Of a stretch of 64,000 bases of DNA, positions 19,347 to 28,361 are shown one piece after another (within the stretch, counting starts at the first letter, position 1; every line of letters starts with the position of its first letter). Both the position numbers and the translations under genes were made by a program. The notes below the pieces were generated by a model that was not told the DNA's origin, ran no database searches, and worked only from the letters and a program-made list of their open reading frames with translations. Source of the DNA: Shewanella gelidimarina (GTDB lineage Bacteria; Pseudomonadota; Gammaproteobacteria; Enterobacterales; Shewanellaceae); the NCBI RefSeq assembly GCF_023283945.1, contig NZ_JAKIKW010000001.1, positions 174,807 to 238,806 of the forward strand. Reading direction: 5' to 3'.

Positions 19347-21899
19347 TTAGTGAAGCGCGGGAATAAAGTAAAGTGCATTGGCGTAGAGTTTTTCAGACCC
19401 TAGCCATATGTTTCTAAATAGCAGGTTATCAGCAATGGCGACGACTGCGCCTTTTGACCTGGACTCAACAATAATCGCGGGGGTGTTGGCGAAACTGCTT
19501 TGATATTCTTGCGCCATATAACCACTTAATAGGGGTTGTGAAGCGTAGCTTGCTGCAACGCTGAAGTCGTTACTGGTCTGCGCAAAACCGAGCGCCTTAT
19601 TCTTCATCACTGGTAAGCGGTCGCCATTAATACCAAAATTAATCGGGTGACTTTTATCCAATGTTAATTCAACGATGGCACCGCCGATCTCTTGTCTTGC
19701 ACTAAACGATGACTTCTGATCAAAAGCCAGTCCATCAGCGTTAAAGAGTTGCTTGTAAAAACGTTTGCCTCGCAGGCTCGTTTTTAGAAAGTTGGCTTTA
19801 CTCAGCCAAGTTAAGGCTCCCTTTTGGGCGATAACGACACCGCCATTAGCGGTAAAGGGCCCCAGTTTACGGCTAAACTTTTCATCTAAGCTCGCATAGC
19901 TGCCGCCAGCAAAAATAATATGAGTGTAATTAGTCAGCTTGATTGAGTTGAGTTCACTGGTATCCACTAACGTGGTGGGCACTTTAAGCTGAGAGTCTAG
20001 GTAATACCAAATTTGACCCACTTCAGGGATCGATGTGCCTTTGCCGCTGACGATTAATGGCCGTATAGGGCGGATAACCTTAAAGTCAGGACTGCCTAAA
20101 TCGATACCACTGACAGCGCCACTAGTATAAGCGGCTGTGACCCTGATACGAAACTCTTGCGCCAGTTTAGCCACTAACTGACTAAGCTCACTGGCGGAGT
20201 AGCCATCTTGTTTTAAGGGGATTTGCAAGGTGCCAGCGGGAAAGTCGAGCTGGCCTGGATCACTTGCTAATGTAAAAGGCTTAGCGGCAAATTTAACTTG
20301 CACCCCTTGGCTTAATAATTGTTGTAATGCTGGGGCAGCCTGACTCTGACGCCAGTCGATAAGTAAAGCGACTGCTTTTTGTGTCCATGTCGACGGCGTA
20401 AACGTTGGCGCTGTTTTACTTAAGACGCTGAGCTCGAGCTTAACGTTCTGGCGTATCGTTAAGTCGAATGCATATTGTAAGTTCCAAGTCGAAACATCAT
20501 AAAAGGTAGGGTCCTCAAACTCAGTTCTATTGTCAAACAGGGCGGTTAACAACGTGGCTTGTGCTTGATGATCGGGAATGAAGACACTGCTTTCAACCGT
20601 GAATGTTTTGCCCCCTTGAGTGAGGGGGTTGGTTAAATAGTAATATTCAATTTGGTGTTGTGCTAACAGCTCAGTGAGTTGCTCTATTCGCCAGCTGTCG
20701 TTGGCAGCTGAGATCAGTCGACCCGCTTGTCTTGGCTTCTTTCTTTTTGATTGCTGATGTTTTCCGTTAAAGAAATCGGCTTGATATTCTTGCAGTTCAG
20801 TTTTAAGTGCCAGCGCACCTTTTAAGCTCGATATAGACGTTACGTACTGGTTATCTATCGCCTCTTGAAAGCGAACAATGCCGTTAACCGAGTCTTGCTG
20901 TTGGCCACGCGCACTGGCTTGTTCAAACAACACACCGATAGCACCGTTAATGTCAGGATAGGTCGATCCTTTTCCGTAAAAGAAGTCATCAAACAGTTGG
21001 CGGCTGAAATAGCTCTGTTTTTTATCGTCTAATGCCGCTTGATGATAAGCAGCAAGCTTGCTGGTTAACGTTTGATTTTCGACAGGCGTTAGTGGATGGG
21101 TTCTTTCAGGAACACCCGGCTGGAAGAAGTAGGTTTGGTTGTGCCCCATCTCATGGAAGTCGCCCACATAATGCGGTTGCCAACGATGAAATAGCGCGAC
21201 TCTGCCTTGAGATTCAGGGTGGCGCAGAAACAGCCAGTCTCGGTTTAAGTCTGCTAAGTAATGATTGGTTCTGCCACTCGGCCAGCGTTGCTTATGCTCT
21301 TTGTGGTTTGGGTCGCTCACGGCCACTTTACCGGCGTAACCATTGGCCCAAGTGGAAAATCTATCCATGCCGTCCGGGTTTTGGCTCGGCGTAATCAGCA
21401 CTACCGCATTTTTCAGTAGATTGGTCACCCATTTTTCTTCACTCGTGGCCAGCATATGACTCAGCTTCAAAGCAGCATGGGCGCCACTCGCTTCATCACC
21501 ATGTATCGAATAAGCGAGCCAAATAACGATCGGCCCAGTTTGTTTCGCTTGATATTTGACTTGCTGGCGCTGCTTTAAAATTTCATCTAACTGCTGCTGG
21601 TTTTTAGCAGAGGTGATGACAGCGGTGAGTTGCTGGCGGCCCTCATGACTTTGGCCAGTGTTTTCGAGTGACACTCGCGGATTCTGTTTTGCTATCTCTT
21701 TAAGGTAGTAGTTGACCTGATCATGTCGTAGCAAATGTTCCCCCAACGGATAACCAAGAAAAGCCTCTGGGCTAGTGGTGGTAATTCCGTAGAGTGGATT
21801 GTCGGTTAGCCGAGTTTTTTTTGCCTCTGCCGAAAGAGAGAACAACATCATAAAAGCGCATAAAAAAGTGAGAGCAGTCTTCAGCATCGAAATAGTCAT
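19347..21899 (-). CDS. Large secreted M14-family zinc metallopeptidase
   Basis: This 850-residue protein has a signal peptide (ALTFLCAFMMLFSLSAEA). A zinc carboxypeptidase domain shows IHGDE (His133 and Glu136, the HxxE motif), NPDGMDRF, DLNRDW (the usual N-R pair) and DFHEMG with the third ligand near His249. The remaining 450 residues include a region like a class I amidotransferase fold (IIFAGGSYASL, GGVVIAQKGAL) with no clear catalytic triad. It probably trims peptides in the periplasm or outside the cell. The catalytic Glu was not located. It sits between comF and nfuA. Confidence 0.88.
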   Translation of the reverse strand: MTISMLKTALTFLCAFMMLFSLSAEAKKTRLTDNPLYGITTTSPEAFLGYPLGEHLLRHDQVNYYLKEIAKQNPRVSLENTGQSHEGRQQLTAVITSAKNQQQLDEILKQRQQVKYQAKQTGPIVIWLAYSIHGDEASGAHAALKLSHMLATSEEKWVTNLLKNAVVLITPSQNPDGMDRFSTWANGYAGKVAVSDPNHKEHKQRWPSGRTNHYLADLNRDWLFLRHPESQGRVALFHRWQPHYVGDFHEMGHNQTYFFQPGVPERTHPLTPVENQTLTSKLAAYHQAALDDKKQSYFSRQLFDDFFYGKGSTYPDINGAIGVLFEQASARGQQQDSVNGIVRFQEAIDNQYVTSISSLKGALALKTELQEYQADFFNGKHQQSKRKKPRQAGRLISAANDSWRIEQLTELLAQHQIEYYYLTNPLTQGGKTFTVESSVFIPDHQAQATLLTALFDNRTEFEDPTFYDVSTWNLQYAFDLTIRQNVKLELSVLSKTAPTFTPSTWTQKAVALLIDWRQSQAAPALQQLLSQGVQVKFAAKPFTLASDPGQLDFPAGTLQIPLKQDGYSASELSQLVAKLAQEFRIRVTAAYTSGAVSGIDLGSPDFKVIRPIRPLIVSGKGTSIPEVGQIWYYLDSQLKVPTTLVDTSELNSIKLTNYTHIIFAGGSYASLDEKFSRKLGPFTANGGVVIAQKGALTWLSKANFLKTSLRGKRFYKQLFNADGLAFDQKSSFSARQEIGGAIVELTLDKSHPINFGINGDRLPVMKNKALGFAQTSNDFSVAASYASQPLLSGYMAQEYQSSFANTPAIIVESRSKGAVVAIADNLLFRNIWLGSEKLYANALYFIPALH

Positions 21900-22098
21900 T
21901 ATATTTATAATATTACGGTTAAATTACCAGCTCAGCAGCGACAAAACCACTGCCAATAGAGATTAAAAAATGTGATCGAAATAACGTTAATTTACATAGT
22001 GTGAGCATTGGGGGCTACAAAGCGCAGCAGAGTAAGAGTATTATAGGGTTAATTCTTACTAAAACACTCAGGTATATTCCTGACGGAGCTATGTTTTC

Positions 22099-22677
22099 AT
22101 GATTACCATTTCCGAAACAGCTCAGGCGCATTTTGTTAAATTGCTATCAGATCAGCCTGAAGGAACTCACATTCGAGTATTTGTTATCAGCCCTGGCACC
22201 GCGCAGGCTGAGTGTGGTGTTTCTTACTGTCCACCAGATGCTGTTGAAACAGATGATACCGAATTCGAGTTCAACGGCTTTAACGCTCAGGTCGACGAAA
22301 AGAGTGCTCCTTTCTTGGAAGAAGCGACTATCGACTTTGTGACTGATCAGCTTGGTTCACAGCTTACGCTAAAAGCACCTAACGCGAAAATGCGCAAAGT
22401 GTCTGGTGATGCACCATTGGTTGAGCGTATTGAATATGTGATCCAATCAGAAATTAATCCACAACTGGCAAGCCACGGCGGTAATATTTCACTTGTTGAA
22501 ATAACCGAAGATGGTATTGCAGTGCTTCAGTTTGGTGGCGGTTGTAACGGTTGTTCTATGGTCGATGTGACACTGAAGGACGGAATCGAAAAGCAACTTC
22601 TCGATATGTTCCCAGGTGACTTGACAGGCGTTAGAGATGTTACTGAACACCAGCATGGCGATCACTCTTACCAGTAA
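22099..22677 (+). CDS. nfuA: Fe-S biogenesis protein NfuA
   Basis: This 192-residue protein has an N-terminal degenerate A-type (HesB-like) domain and a C-terminal NifU domain with [13 protein letters not shown]. Cys149 and Cys152 match the E. coli cluster ligands in number. NfuA is a dimeric carrier that hands a [4Fe-4S] cluster to client enzymes, especially under iron or oxidative stress. The nearby bioH and comF genes reproduce the E. coli neighbourhood, apart from the M14 gene in between. Confidence 0.96.
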   Translation: MITISETAQAHFVKLLSDQPEGTHIRVFVISPGTAQAECGVSYCPPDAVETDDTEFEFNGFNAQVDEKSAPFLEEATIDFVTDQLGSQLTLKAPNAKMRKVSGDAPLVERIEYVIQSEINPQLASHGGNISLVEITEDGIAVLQFGGGCNGCSMVDVTLKDGIEKQLLDMFPGDLTGVRDVTEHQHGDHSYQ

Positions 22678-22696
22678 GGTTGAGATTGTTAAGCAT

Positions 22697-22726
22697 AAAA
22701 ACGCGACTTATTAGTCGCGTTTTTTT
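22697..22726 (+). terminator. Rho-independent terminator after nfuA
   Basis: A 12-bp stem (ACGCGACT pairing with AGTCGCGT, extended by A and T runs) has a 4-nt loop and ends in a T tract. Confidence 0.9.
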
Positions 22727-22775
22727 ATGGCCGTAAATGCAGATCTTTGTTGATAAGTGCAAATGTAACTGGTTA

Positions 22776-24107
22776 TCAATCCAGCGCTTTTCTAAGCCTG
22801 AACCAATAGTGTGCCGTCAGAGTAAGACTACGGGCCAACATAAATGTGCTCATTGCAGCCCATAGTGCTTGGTTACCTAACGATTGCAGCAGATACCAAG
22901 TGGGAAAGAACACCCCAAATGTGGCGATGATCATGCTATTACGCATAATTTTTCCTTGCGCTGCACCAATATACACCCCGTCAAATAGGTAAGACCCAAA
23001 CGCGAGTAGGGGTAGGAATATCACCCAAATCAGATAACTGTTTGCGACCTGCTGTACCTCGGTAAGACTGGTTAGCGCGCTAATGACACTACTCCCGGCA
23101 AGCGCAAAAAATAGCGTAAAACTAACAGCGGCGATAGCTGACCATGCCCAGGCTAAGGTTACCGATTCTTTCATCAGTCGACTATCTTTTCGGCCATAAG
23201 CCCGGCCGACCTCGGCTTCGGCGTAATAGGCTATACCATCCAGTGCGTAGGAGATTAATAACAGTAGATTGAGCAATATCGCATTGGCAGCCACTGTATT
23301 GTCACCAAGGCTGGCACCGTAGAAGGTCATAAAGGCAAAGGACAGCTGCAAACATAAGCTACGCACAAAGATATCGGCGTTAAGGCTAATAAGCTTATGG
23401 TAGCTCTGCAATGATAGCTGCTTACAAACAGTGATAAAGTGAAAGTCGCCTAAACGCTTAAGTTGGCGCCTAACGAATGTCAGCGCCACCGCAAAGCCAG
23501 CAATATCTGCAATGACGGACGCATATGCTGCACCTTTAACGCCCCAGTCTAGCCCTATGACAAACAGGACATCTAGAATGATATTGACTAAGTTGGCGAC
23601 GATTAATTGCCACATTGCTGCTTTGGGTTGCTGTCTGCCAAGTAGCCAACCGAGCATGACTAAGTTCATTAATGCGAAGGGCGTGGACCAGATCCGCACT
23701 TGAAAGTATTCGCGGCAGTATTTTTCAACTTCGACGCTGGCATCGGACAATGCCATCGCCAAATTAACGATCGGGAGTTGCAACAAGACCGCGGCCAAAC
23801 CAAATATTAGGGCTAAACTACCCGCTTGGATCAGCAGTCTATATTGCTGTTGAGTGTCGTTAGCACCATAGGCTTGCGCGACTAACCCTGTGGTTGCCAT
23901 GCGTAAAAAACCAAGTAACCACAAAATTAGGGTTATAATTGTTGATCCAACTGCCACGCCGCCTAAATAATAAGCATTACTTAGGTGTCCAACAACAGCA
24001 GTGTCGACCAGTCCCAATAGCGGGACGGTAATATTCGACAAGATCATCGGCAGTGCGAGTGCAAGCAACTGTCGGTTTTTTTGTGGGTTTAGCAGTATGG
24101 CATTCAT
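22776..24107 (-). CDS. MATE family efflux transporter (DinF-like)
   Basis: This 443-residue protein is hydrophobic throughout, with about twelve membrane helices. It begins with the MATE pattern LALPMILSNITVPLLGLVDTAVVGHL and repeats a related pattern in the second half (YFLPLLAFGSYLFDGVYIGAAQGK). MATE proteins exchange Na+ or H+ for organic cations and drugs. The VDTAVVGHL signature and short length fit the DinF branch. It starts 18 bp from the divergent deacetylase gene. Substrate is unknown. Confidence 0.9.
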   Translation of the reverse strand: MNAILLNPQKNRQLLALALPMILSNITVPLLGLVDTAVVGHLSNAYYLGGVAVGSTIITLILWLLGFLRMATTGLVAQAYGANDTQQQYRLLIQAGSLALIFGLAAVLLQLPIVNLAMALSDASVEVEKYCREYFQVRIWSTPFALMNLVMLGWLLGRQQPKAAMWQLIVANLVNIILDVLFVIGLDWGVKGAAYASVIADIAGFAVALTFVRRQLKRLGDFHFITVCKQLSLQSYHKLISLNADIFVRSLCLQLSFAFMTFYGASLGDNTVAANAILLNLLLLISYALDGIAYYAEAEVGRAYGRKDSRLMKESVTLAWAWSAIAAVSFTLFFALAGSSVISALTSLTEVQQVANSYLIWVIFLPLLAFGSYLFDGVYIGAAQGKIMRNSMIIATFGVFFPTWYLLQSLGNQALWAAMSTFMLARSLTLTAHYWFRLRKALD

Positions 24108-24125
24108 TTTAGAGGTCTAATATTT

Positions 24126-25172
24126 ATGTTTAAAAATATGTTGTTAGCGCTGTTAGCGCTGACGGGGTTTTCGGTGCAAGCCGCGGTTATTCTACAATAT
24201 CACCATGTGTCTGATGATACGCCAGCAATCACTAGCGTTACGCCTGCGCAATTTAAAGAGCAGATGCAGTATCTAGCTGAAAACAATTTCAATGTCGTGC
24301 CATTGTCTGCGGTAGTCGCTTCGGTAAAAGCCAAGCAACAATTGCCCGCTAAAACAATCGCAATTACTTTTGATGATGGTTATCGCAGCATTGCTAACAC
24401 AGCGCATCCCATCTTAAAGCAATACAAATTCCCCTACACGCTTTTTGTCTCAGTGGAACCTATTCAGAAAAAGTATGGTGAGATGATGAGTTGGCAGCAG
24501 CTGATTACGTTATCAGAAGAGGGGGCTGAAATTGCTAACCATACATGGGGACATGAACATCTTATCCGCATGGAGAAAGGGGAGACTGAGCCGCAATGGT
24601 TAGCGCGCATAGAGAATAATATTTTGCGCACCGAAGCTGAGATTGCCAAAGCGACGGGTCAGAATCACAAAATGCTGGCTTACCCTTATGGTGAGTATAA
24701 TCAGCAGATAGAAGATATGCTCAAGAAGCATGGCTTTGTGGCATTTGGCCAACAATCAGGTGCCGCGGGTCCATATTCGCCTTTAACGGCATTGCCAAGG
24801 TTCCCGGTTGCAGGTGCTTATGCCAATCTCGATAGTCTAAAGGTCAAGCTGCATAGTCTTAATATGCCGGTAATGGAACAGACCCATAGTGACCCACAGT
24901 TACAATATGGCCAATGGCGTCCTGAGATTAAAGTGAAGCTGGATATGGAAGACATTAATGCGTCGCAGCTGATGTGTTTTATTCAAGGGCAGGGGGCAAA
25001 AAAGCCCAACTGGGTTAGCGAAGATGAGTTTACTATTCGCGCCGAGCTCGATCTTCCCGCAGGGCGTTCCCGTTATAACTGTACCGCTCCCAGTAAGCAT
25101 CAAGGCGGTTATTATTGGTTTTCTCAGCCTTGGGTTCGACCAAAAGCCGATGGTACTTGGATAGCAGAATAA
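24126..25172 (+). CDS. Secreted polysaccharide deacetylase family protein
   Basis: This 348-residue protein has a signal peptide (MLLALLALTGFSVQAA). The NodB-homology domain shows TFDDGY (catalytic and metal Asp pair), NHTWGHEHL (two metal His) and a LAYPYGEYN motif. It should remove an N-acetyl group from a surface or peptidoglycan sugar in the periplasm. The last 90 residues form an extra domain (IKVKLDMEDINASQLMCFIQ) that I do not recognise and that contains a likely disulfide pair. Confidence 0.88.
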   Translation: MFKNMLLALLALTGFSVQAAVILQYHHVSDDTPAITSVTPAQFKEQMQYLAENNFNVVPLSAVVASVKAKQQLPAKTIAITFDDGYRSIANTAHPILKQYKFPYTLFVSVEPIQKKYGEMMSWQQLITLSEEGAEIANHTWGHEHLIRMEKGETEPQWLARIENNILRTEAEIAKATGQNHKMLAYPYGEYNQQIEDMLKKHGFVAFGQQSGAAGPYSPLTALPRFPVAGAYANLDSLKVKLHSLNMPVMEQTHSDPQLQYGQWRPEIKVKLDMEDINASQLMCFIQGQGAKKPNWVSEDEFTIRAELDLPAGRSRYNCTAPSKHQGGYYWFSQPWVRPKADGTWIAE

Positions 25173-25214
25173 GGTCGCAGACTCTTAATCTGCGAGGGTT
25201 TGCTGCTAGGGTTT

Positions 25215-25249
25215 CCACGGGTGTCATTTTATTCTCTTAATACCCGTGG
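25215..25249. repeat. Inverted repeat CCACGGGT / ACCCGTGG
   Basis: Perfect 8-bp arms are separated by 19 bp just downstream of the deacetylase gene. No T tract follows, so it is not a standard terminator. A second small hairpin (CGCAGA/TCTGCG) lies at about 25177-25195. Confidence 0.4.
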
Positions 25250-25364
25250 TAGTTCGATTTTGGGTGGAAGTGAGCTGAGACTAAAGCTCTACATATGGCT
25301 ATTGGATTAGATGAAGTAAGCGGTAACGGTTTGTTGTTTGTTGAAGCTGCTTGTTATAAGCCAG

Positions 25365-25673
25365 TCACGCCTTATTTTTAGTCTTGCTAAGGCACTCGAA
25401 AATTACAGTCGCTTTAGGGTAATTCCCTAGAATATATGGTCCAGAGTTTTCGTGGGTAGTAACGAGTTTAAAAGCTTTTCCTAAACTACCACAAAATTGA
25501 TTTGCTTCGCCTAAAGCTTCTGCGAGTAAAGGTTCATCACCTGATGGAAATGCACCTTCTTGTCGTGAAATTACATAGGTATTTTCACCGGCTGGTGTAG
25601 GTCCGATTGTTTTAGTAGCACAGCCAGAAATAGATAATATAGAAACAACAGAAAACAATAATTTTTTAAACAT
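25365..25673 (-). CDS. Small predicted lipoprotein
   Basis: This 102-residue protein starts MFKKLLFSVVSILSISGC, a signal peptide ending in a lipobox with Cys18 as the lipidated residue. The mature part has two more cysteines (QFCGSLGK and FECLSK), which could form a disulfide. The family is not recognised. It opens a short accessory patch whose genes do not belong to the flanking conserved blocks. Confidence 0.7.
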   Translation of the reverse strand: MFKKLLFSVVSILSISGCATKTIGPTPAGENTYVISRQEGAFPSGDEPLLAEALGEANQFCGSLGKAFKLVTTHENSGPYILGNYPKATVIFECLSKTKNKA

Positions 25674-25706
25674 TTGCGCCCCACGTTTTAGTTAAACGTT
25701 ATTATT

Positions 25707-25949
25707 TTATAGTAGGTAATTGATAAGGTTGAATTTCGCGGCGTTAATCCAGTGGTGGGTTAGCAAAGTCAGTAGCGTTGTCAACGAAATTAATAGCATT
25801 GAAATTTCTATTCGATAGCTAAAACTATCTAAGGAAACACCTATTTTTACGGCGATCTCTTGCTTTAATAAAGAAGAATTCTCAACTCCAAATTCACGTA
25901 AAAAGAAATCCATAAGATCATCTTTTTCAATCCGTGTATTATTTCTCAC
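25707..25949 (-). CDS. Hypothetical small membrane-anchored protein
   Basis: This 80-residue frame starts with GTG at 25949; an internal ATG at 25913 is an alternative. It has a predicted soluble N-terminal half (DFFLREFGVENSSLLKQEIA) and one hydrophobic segment (ISMLLISLTTLLTLLTHHW). The start overlaps the end of the next frame upstream by 11 bases, which suggests coupling. I do not recognise it. Confidence 0.4.
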   Translation of the reverse strand: MRNNTRIEKDDLMDFFLREFGVENSSLLKQEIAVKIGVSLDSFSYRIEISMLLISLTTLLTLLTHHWINAAKFNLINYLL

Positions 25950-26214
25950 AACACTTCCCTTGAGGCTTGTAAAGCTTATTCAATAATGGCTCGATAACGT
26001 TCTGAGCTGCTTCATTAATGTTATTCAAAATATCACTTGTAAGTGTCTGTTGTAAATCAACTAATGTTATGTTGAGGAAGATAGAGTCAACATTACCACT
26101 AGTGGTTCCAATGACCTGCGGTCGGCGTATGTGCAAATACTGCTGAGGCTCGCTGCAAGTACATCCCTGTAAGCTCAACGAAAACATCCCTGTTTTCGAA
26201 GGCCTCAGCCGCAT
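25939..26214 (-). pseudogene. ORF remnant interrupted by a hairpin-rich repeat
   Basis: The 91-codon frame is a chimera. Its first 38 codons are read from repeat DNA (26107-26214), and only the last half, from about NVDSIFLNITLVDL, lies outside it. No better start codon with a ribosome site exists in the non-repeat part. Joining across the flanking 9-bp direct repeats gives an in-frame stop upstream, so no longer gene is restored. It is best read as the 3' remnant of a small gene. Confidence 0.35.
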
Positions 26215-26610
26215 CTACACTGGGTTAGAAAAGCACAAACTTTCAGCATTTGAGTTTTTAATTTAAAAACTCAAATGCTACCGTGGCATAAAACTAACAG
26301 GAAACACTCATTCCCCATCGGAGTTGCCGAAGTACGTTGAAGAAATAGCCGTAATGCCCACATGGACGTGGGCATAGGTTTCGCGGGACAGGATGTCCCA
26401 TCGGAAGCGTTAGGCTATTTCGAATAAGTACGAGGAAGACAACTTCGTCGGGGCGGCACGGGTGATCCAAGAGGGGATTGCTGTTGATCCCCTTTTGGCC
26501 GAGTGTGAGCTGGAAGCTCACGACCTTTATCAAACGAAGTTTGATATCTTAAAACTCATAGAGTGGGTATGGGCGAAGCACCACGAATTTATCGGCCGCA
26601 AGGCCATCGT
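26107..26610. mobile_element. Composite hairpin-rich repeat element, copy A
   Basis: The segment is flanked by the 9-bp direct repeat ACTAGTGGT (26098-26106 and 26611-26619). Its left part (26107-26280) is an inverted copy of repeats at 61650-61805 and 61890-62170. Its right part is a string of short hairpins: arms ATGCCCAC (26354-26375), GGGACA (26385-26399), GAAG (26435-26446), a 12-bp stem with one mismatch (26467-26498), GTGAGCT (26505-26521), TATCAAAC (26528-26546) and GGCC (26594-26605). No protein is encoded convincingly on either strand. Confidence 0.6.
26245..26279. repeat. Perfect 17-bp-arm palindrome
   Basis: The arm AGCATTTGAGTTTTTAA is followed after one base by its exact reverse complement. 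This is the strongest dyad in copy A. Copy B keeps only its inner half (ACTCAAATGCTGA near 61660). Confidence 0.8.
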
Positions 26611-26677
26611 ACTAGTGGTCTAGATTGGTAAGAGGTTGCCACCAAAAGGAATGAATCTGCCAGAGTAAACTAGTGAC

Positions 26678-27310
26678 CTAACCATTATCGTACTTATCAA
26701 TCAAAGCCGTCACATCGTGAATCAGTGCACTGTTTTTAATTTGCGGTAGTTTGCCCGGAGTGTCTGATTTGGGCTTGATAATCGCCACTTTTTCACCTTG
26801 CGGTGAAACCAGCGCAAACGAAGCACTGTGATCCACTTGGTAGTTATCGCCGTCACCCACCATGGCATAAACAAAGCCTAAACTGCGAGTGAGGGGGTAA
26901 AGCTGCTTATGCTCGCCCGTTACGGCAACAAACTCCGGATTGAAGAAGTTGGCGTAATTGAGCAAGGTGTCGGTCGAGTCTCGGTCTGGATCCACAGACA
27001 GGAAAATGACCTGCAAGTCGGTGTTTTCTGATAATAGTGGGTAAGCCGCTGTTAGCTTACCCATCGTGGTGGGACATACATCTGGGCAGGAGGTGTAACC
27101 GATGAAAAAGAGGCTCCAATGCCCCGTTAAGTCATCATTACTAAAACGATTACCATGCTGGTCAGTGAGTGTAAAAGGCGCGATGGCTTGCGGTGTCGGA
27201 AACTCAAAGCTGGTTTGTAAGGCCAGCGCTTTGGGCTGACTGAACTGTATTGCTGCCAACACCCCCGCAGCTGCCAATATTACCGCAGCAATAATCCATG
27301 ATAGTTTCAT
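26678..27310 (-). CDS. SCO1/SenC-type copper chaperone for cytochrome oxidase
   Basis: The start at MKLSWIIAAV is preceded by GAGAGGAAAGCACG; a longer frame from 27328 is less likely. The 210-residue protein has an N-terminal membrane anchor and a periplasmic thioredoxin-like domain. Copper-binding TSCPDVCP (Cys75, Cys79) and the distal histidine in VDHSASFAL are visible. Sco delivers or reduces copper for the CuA site of subunit II. It is the last gene of the oxidase locus, 40 bp after cyoE. Confidence 0.92.
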   Translation of the reverse strand: MKLSWIIAAVILAAAGVLAAIQFSQPKALALQTSFEFPTPQAIAPFTLTDQHGNRFSNDDLTGHWSLFFIGYTSCPDVCPTTMGKLTAAYPLLSENTDLQVIFLSVDPDRDSTDTLLNYANFFNPEFVAVTGEHKQLYPLTRSLGFVYAMVGDGDNYQVDHSASFALVSPQGEKVAIIKPKSDTPGKLPQIKNSALIHDVTALIDKYDNG

Positions 27311-27350
27311 CGTGCTTTCCTCTCCCAAGATTTAATTGCCATCGCGAGTG

Positions 27351-28256
27351 CTACACCCAGAGATAGTGGTCAACTAGCAACGCAATAAACAGCAGCATGA
27401 GGTGATAGATAGAGAACCTAAATACGTTCATTGCCAGACCGGGCGTTTCATGGAACTTAAGTTGCCATGCTTTGTAGATAAAGCCTGCACTTAATAGCGT
27501 TGAACTGACCAGATATACAGGACCACACATGCCGACAAGCACTGGTAATAGGCAAGCAATGGCTAAAAGAATGGTATAGAGGAAAATACAGGTCTTAGTG
27601 AACTCAACTCCATGAGTGACTGGTAGCATCGGGATATCGACCTTGGCGTACTCGGCCCTTCGATGAATTGCCAACGCCCAAAAATGGGGTGGAGTCCATG
27701 CAAAAATAATGATCACTAGCAATAAAGCATTGCCGTGAAACTCACCAGTGACAGAGGTCCAGCCCAATAGGGGAGGCATGGCGCCCGCAAGACCACCGAC
27801 GACGATATTTTGCGGTGTTGCGCGTTTCAAATAAGCAGTGTAAACCACGGCATAACCAATCAAACTGGCAAAGGTTAACCAAGCGGTTAACTCATTGACT
27901 AACGTATAGAGAATGACAAAGCCCAATATGCCAATACCGAAAGAAAACACCAGCGCTTTGGCGATAGAGACCTTGCCTTTGGGCAGTGGACGGTTATAGG
28001 TTCTTGCCATTAATCCATCGATACGGCGGTCGATAAGATGATTAAAGGCTGCAGCGGCACCTGCCATCATACCAATCCCCGCCATACCGGCAATCAGTGG
28101 TTGTAATGGCACAGCCCCTGGCACAGCCAAGCACATCCCGACCAAAACAGTCAGTAGCATGAGAGCCACCACTTTGGGCTTGGTCATTTCATAATACGCG
28201 CGCCACTGGAAGAGTGACGCAGTTGGGTTTCTGGGTAGTGTTATCTGTTTTTCCAT
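27351..28256 (-). CDS. cyoE: Protoheme IX farnesyltransferase
   Basis: This 301-residue UbiA-family membrane protein has about eight or nine helices. The first prenyl-diphosphate motif region [21 protein letters not shown] is the signature of haem O synthases. It adds a farnesyl group to haem B, giving haem O, which the CtaA product then turns into haem A for the oxidase. It lies between ctaA and sco, so it serves the aa3 oxidase here; ctaB is an equivalent name. Confidence 0.95.
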   Translation of the reverse strand: MEKQITLPRNPTASLFQWRAYYEMTKPKVVALMLLTVLVGMCLAVPGAVPLQPLIAGMAGIGMMAGAAAAFNHLIDRRIDGLMARTYNRPLPKGKVSIAKALVFSFGIGILGFVILYTLVNELTAWLTFASLIGYAVVYTAYLKRATPQNIVVGGLAGAMPPLLGWTSVTGEFHGNALLLVIIIFAWTPPHFWALAIHRRAEYAKVDIPMLPVTHGVEFTKTCIFLYTILLAIACLLPVLVGMCGPVYLVSSTLLSAGFIYKAWQLKFHETPGLAMNVFRFSIYHLMLLFIALLVDHYLWV

Positions 28257-28361
28257 GGCTGCAACCTCGTTATATTCACTCGTGGAACATAAATTAATTA
28301 AATGAGTACATTGATTATTATTGTTTTTTAAATAGTAAAATATTCTTTAATAACTTGGCTG

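Noticed and set aside
26294-26533. Minus-strand frame of 79 codons in the hairpin array
   Set aside because: It lies wholly within the short-hairpin array, and its composition reflects the palindromes rather than a protein.
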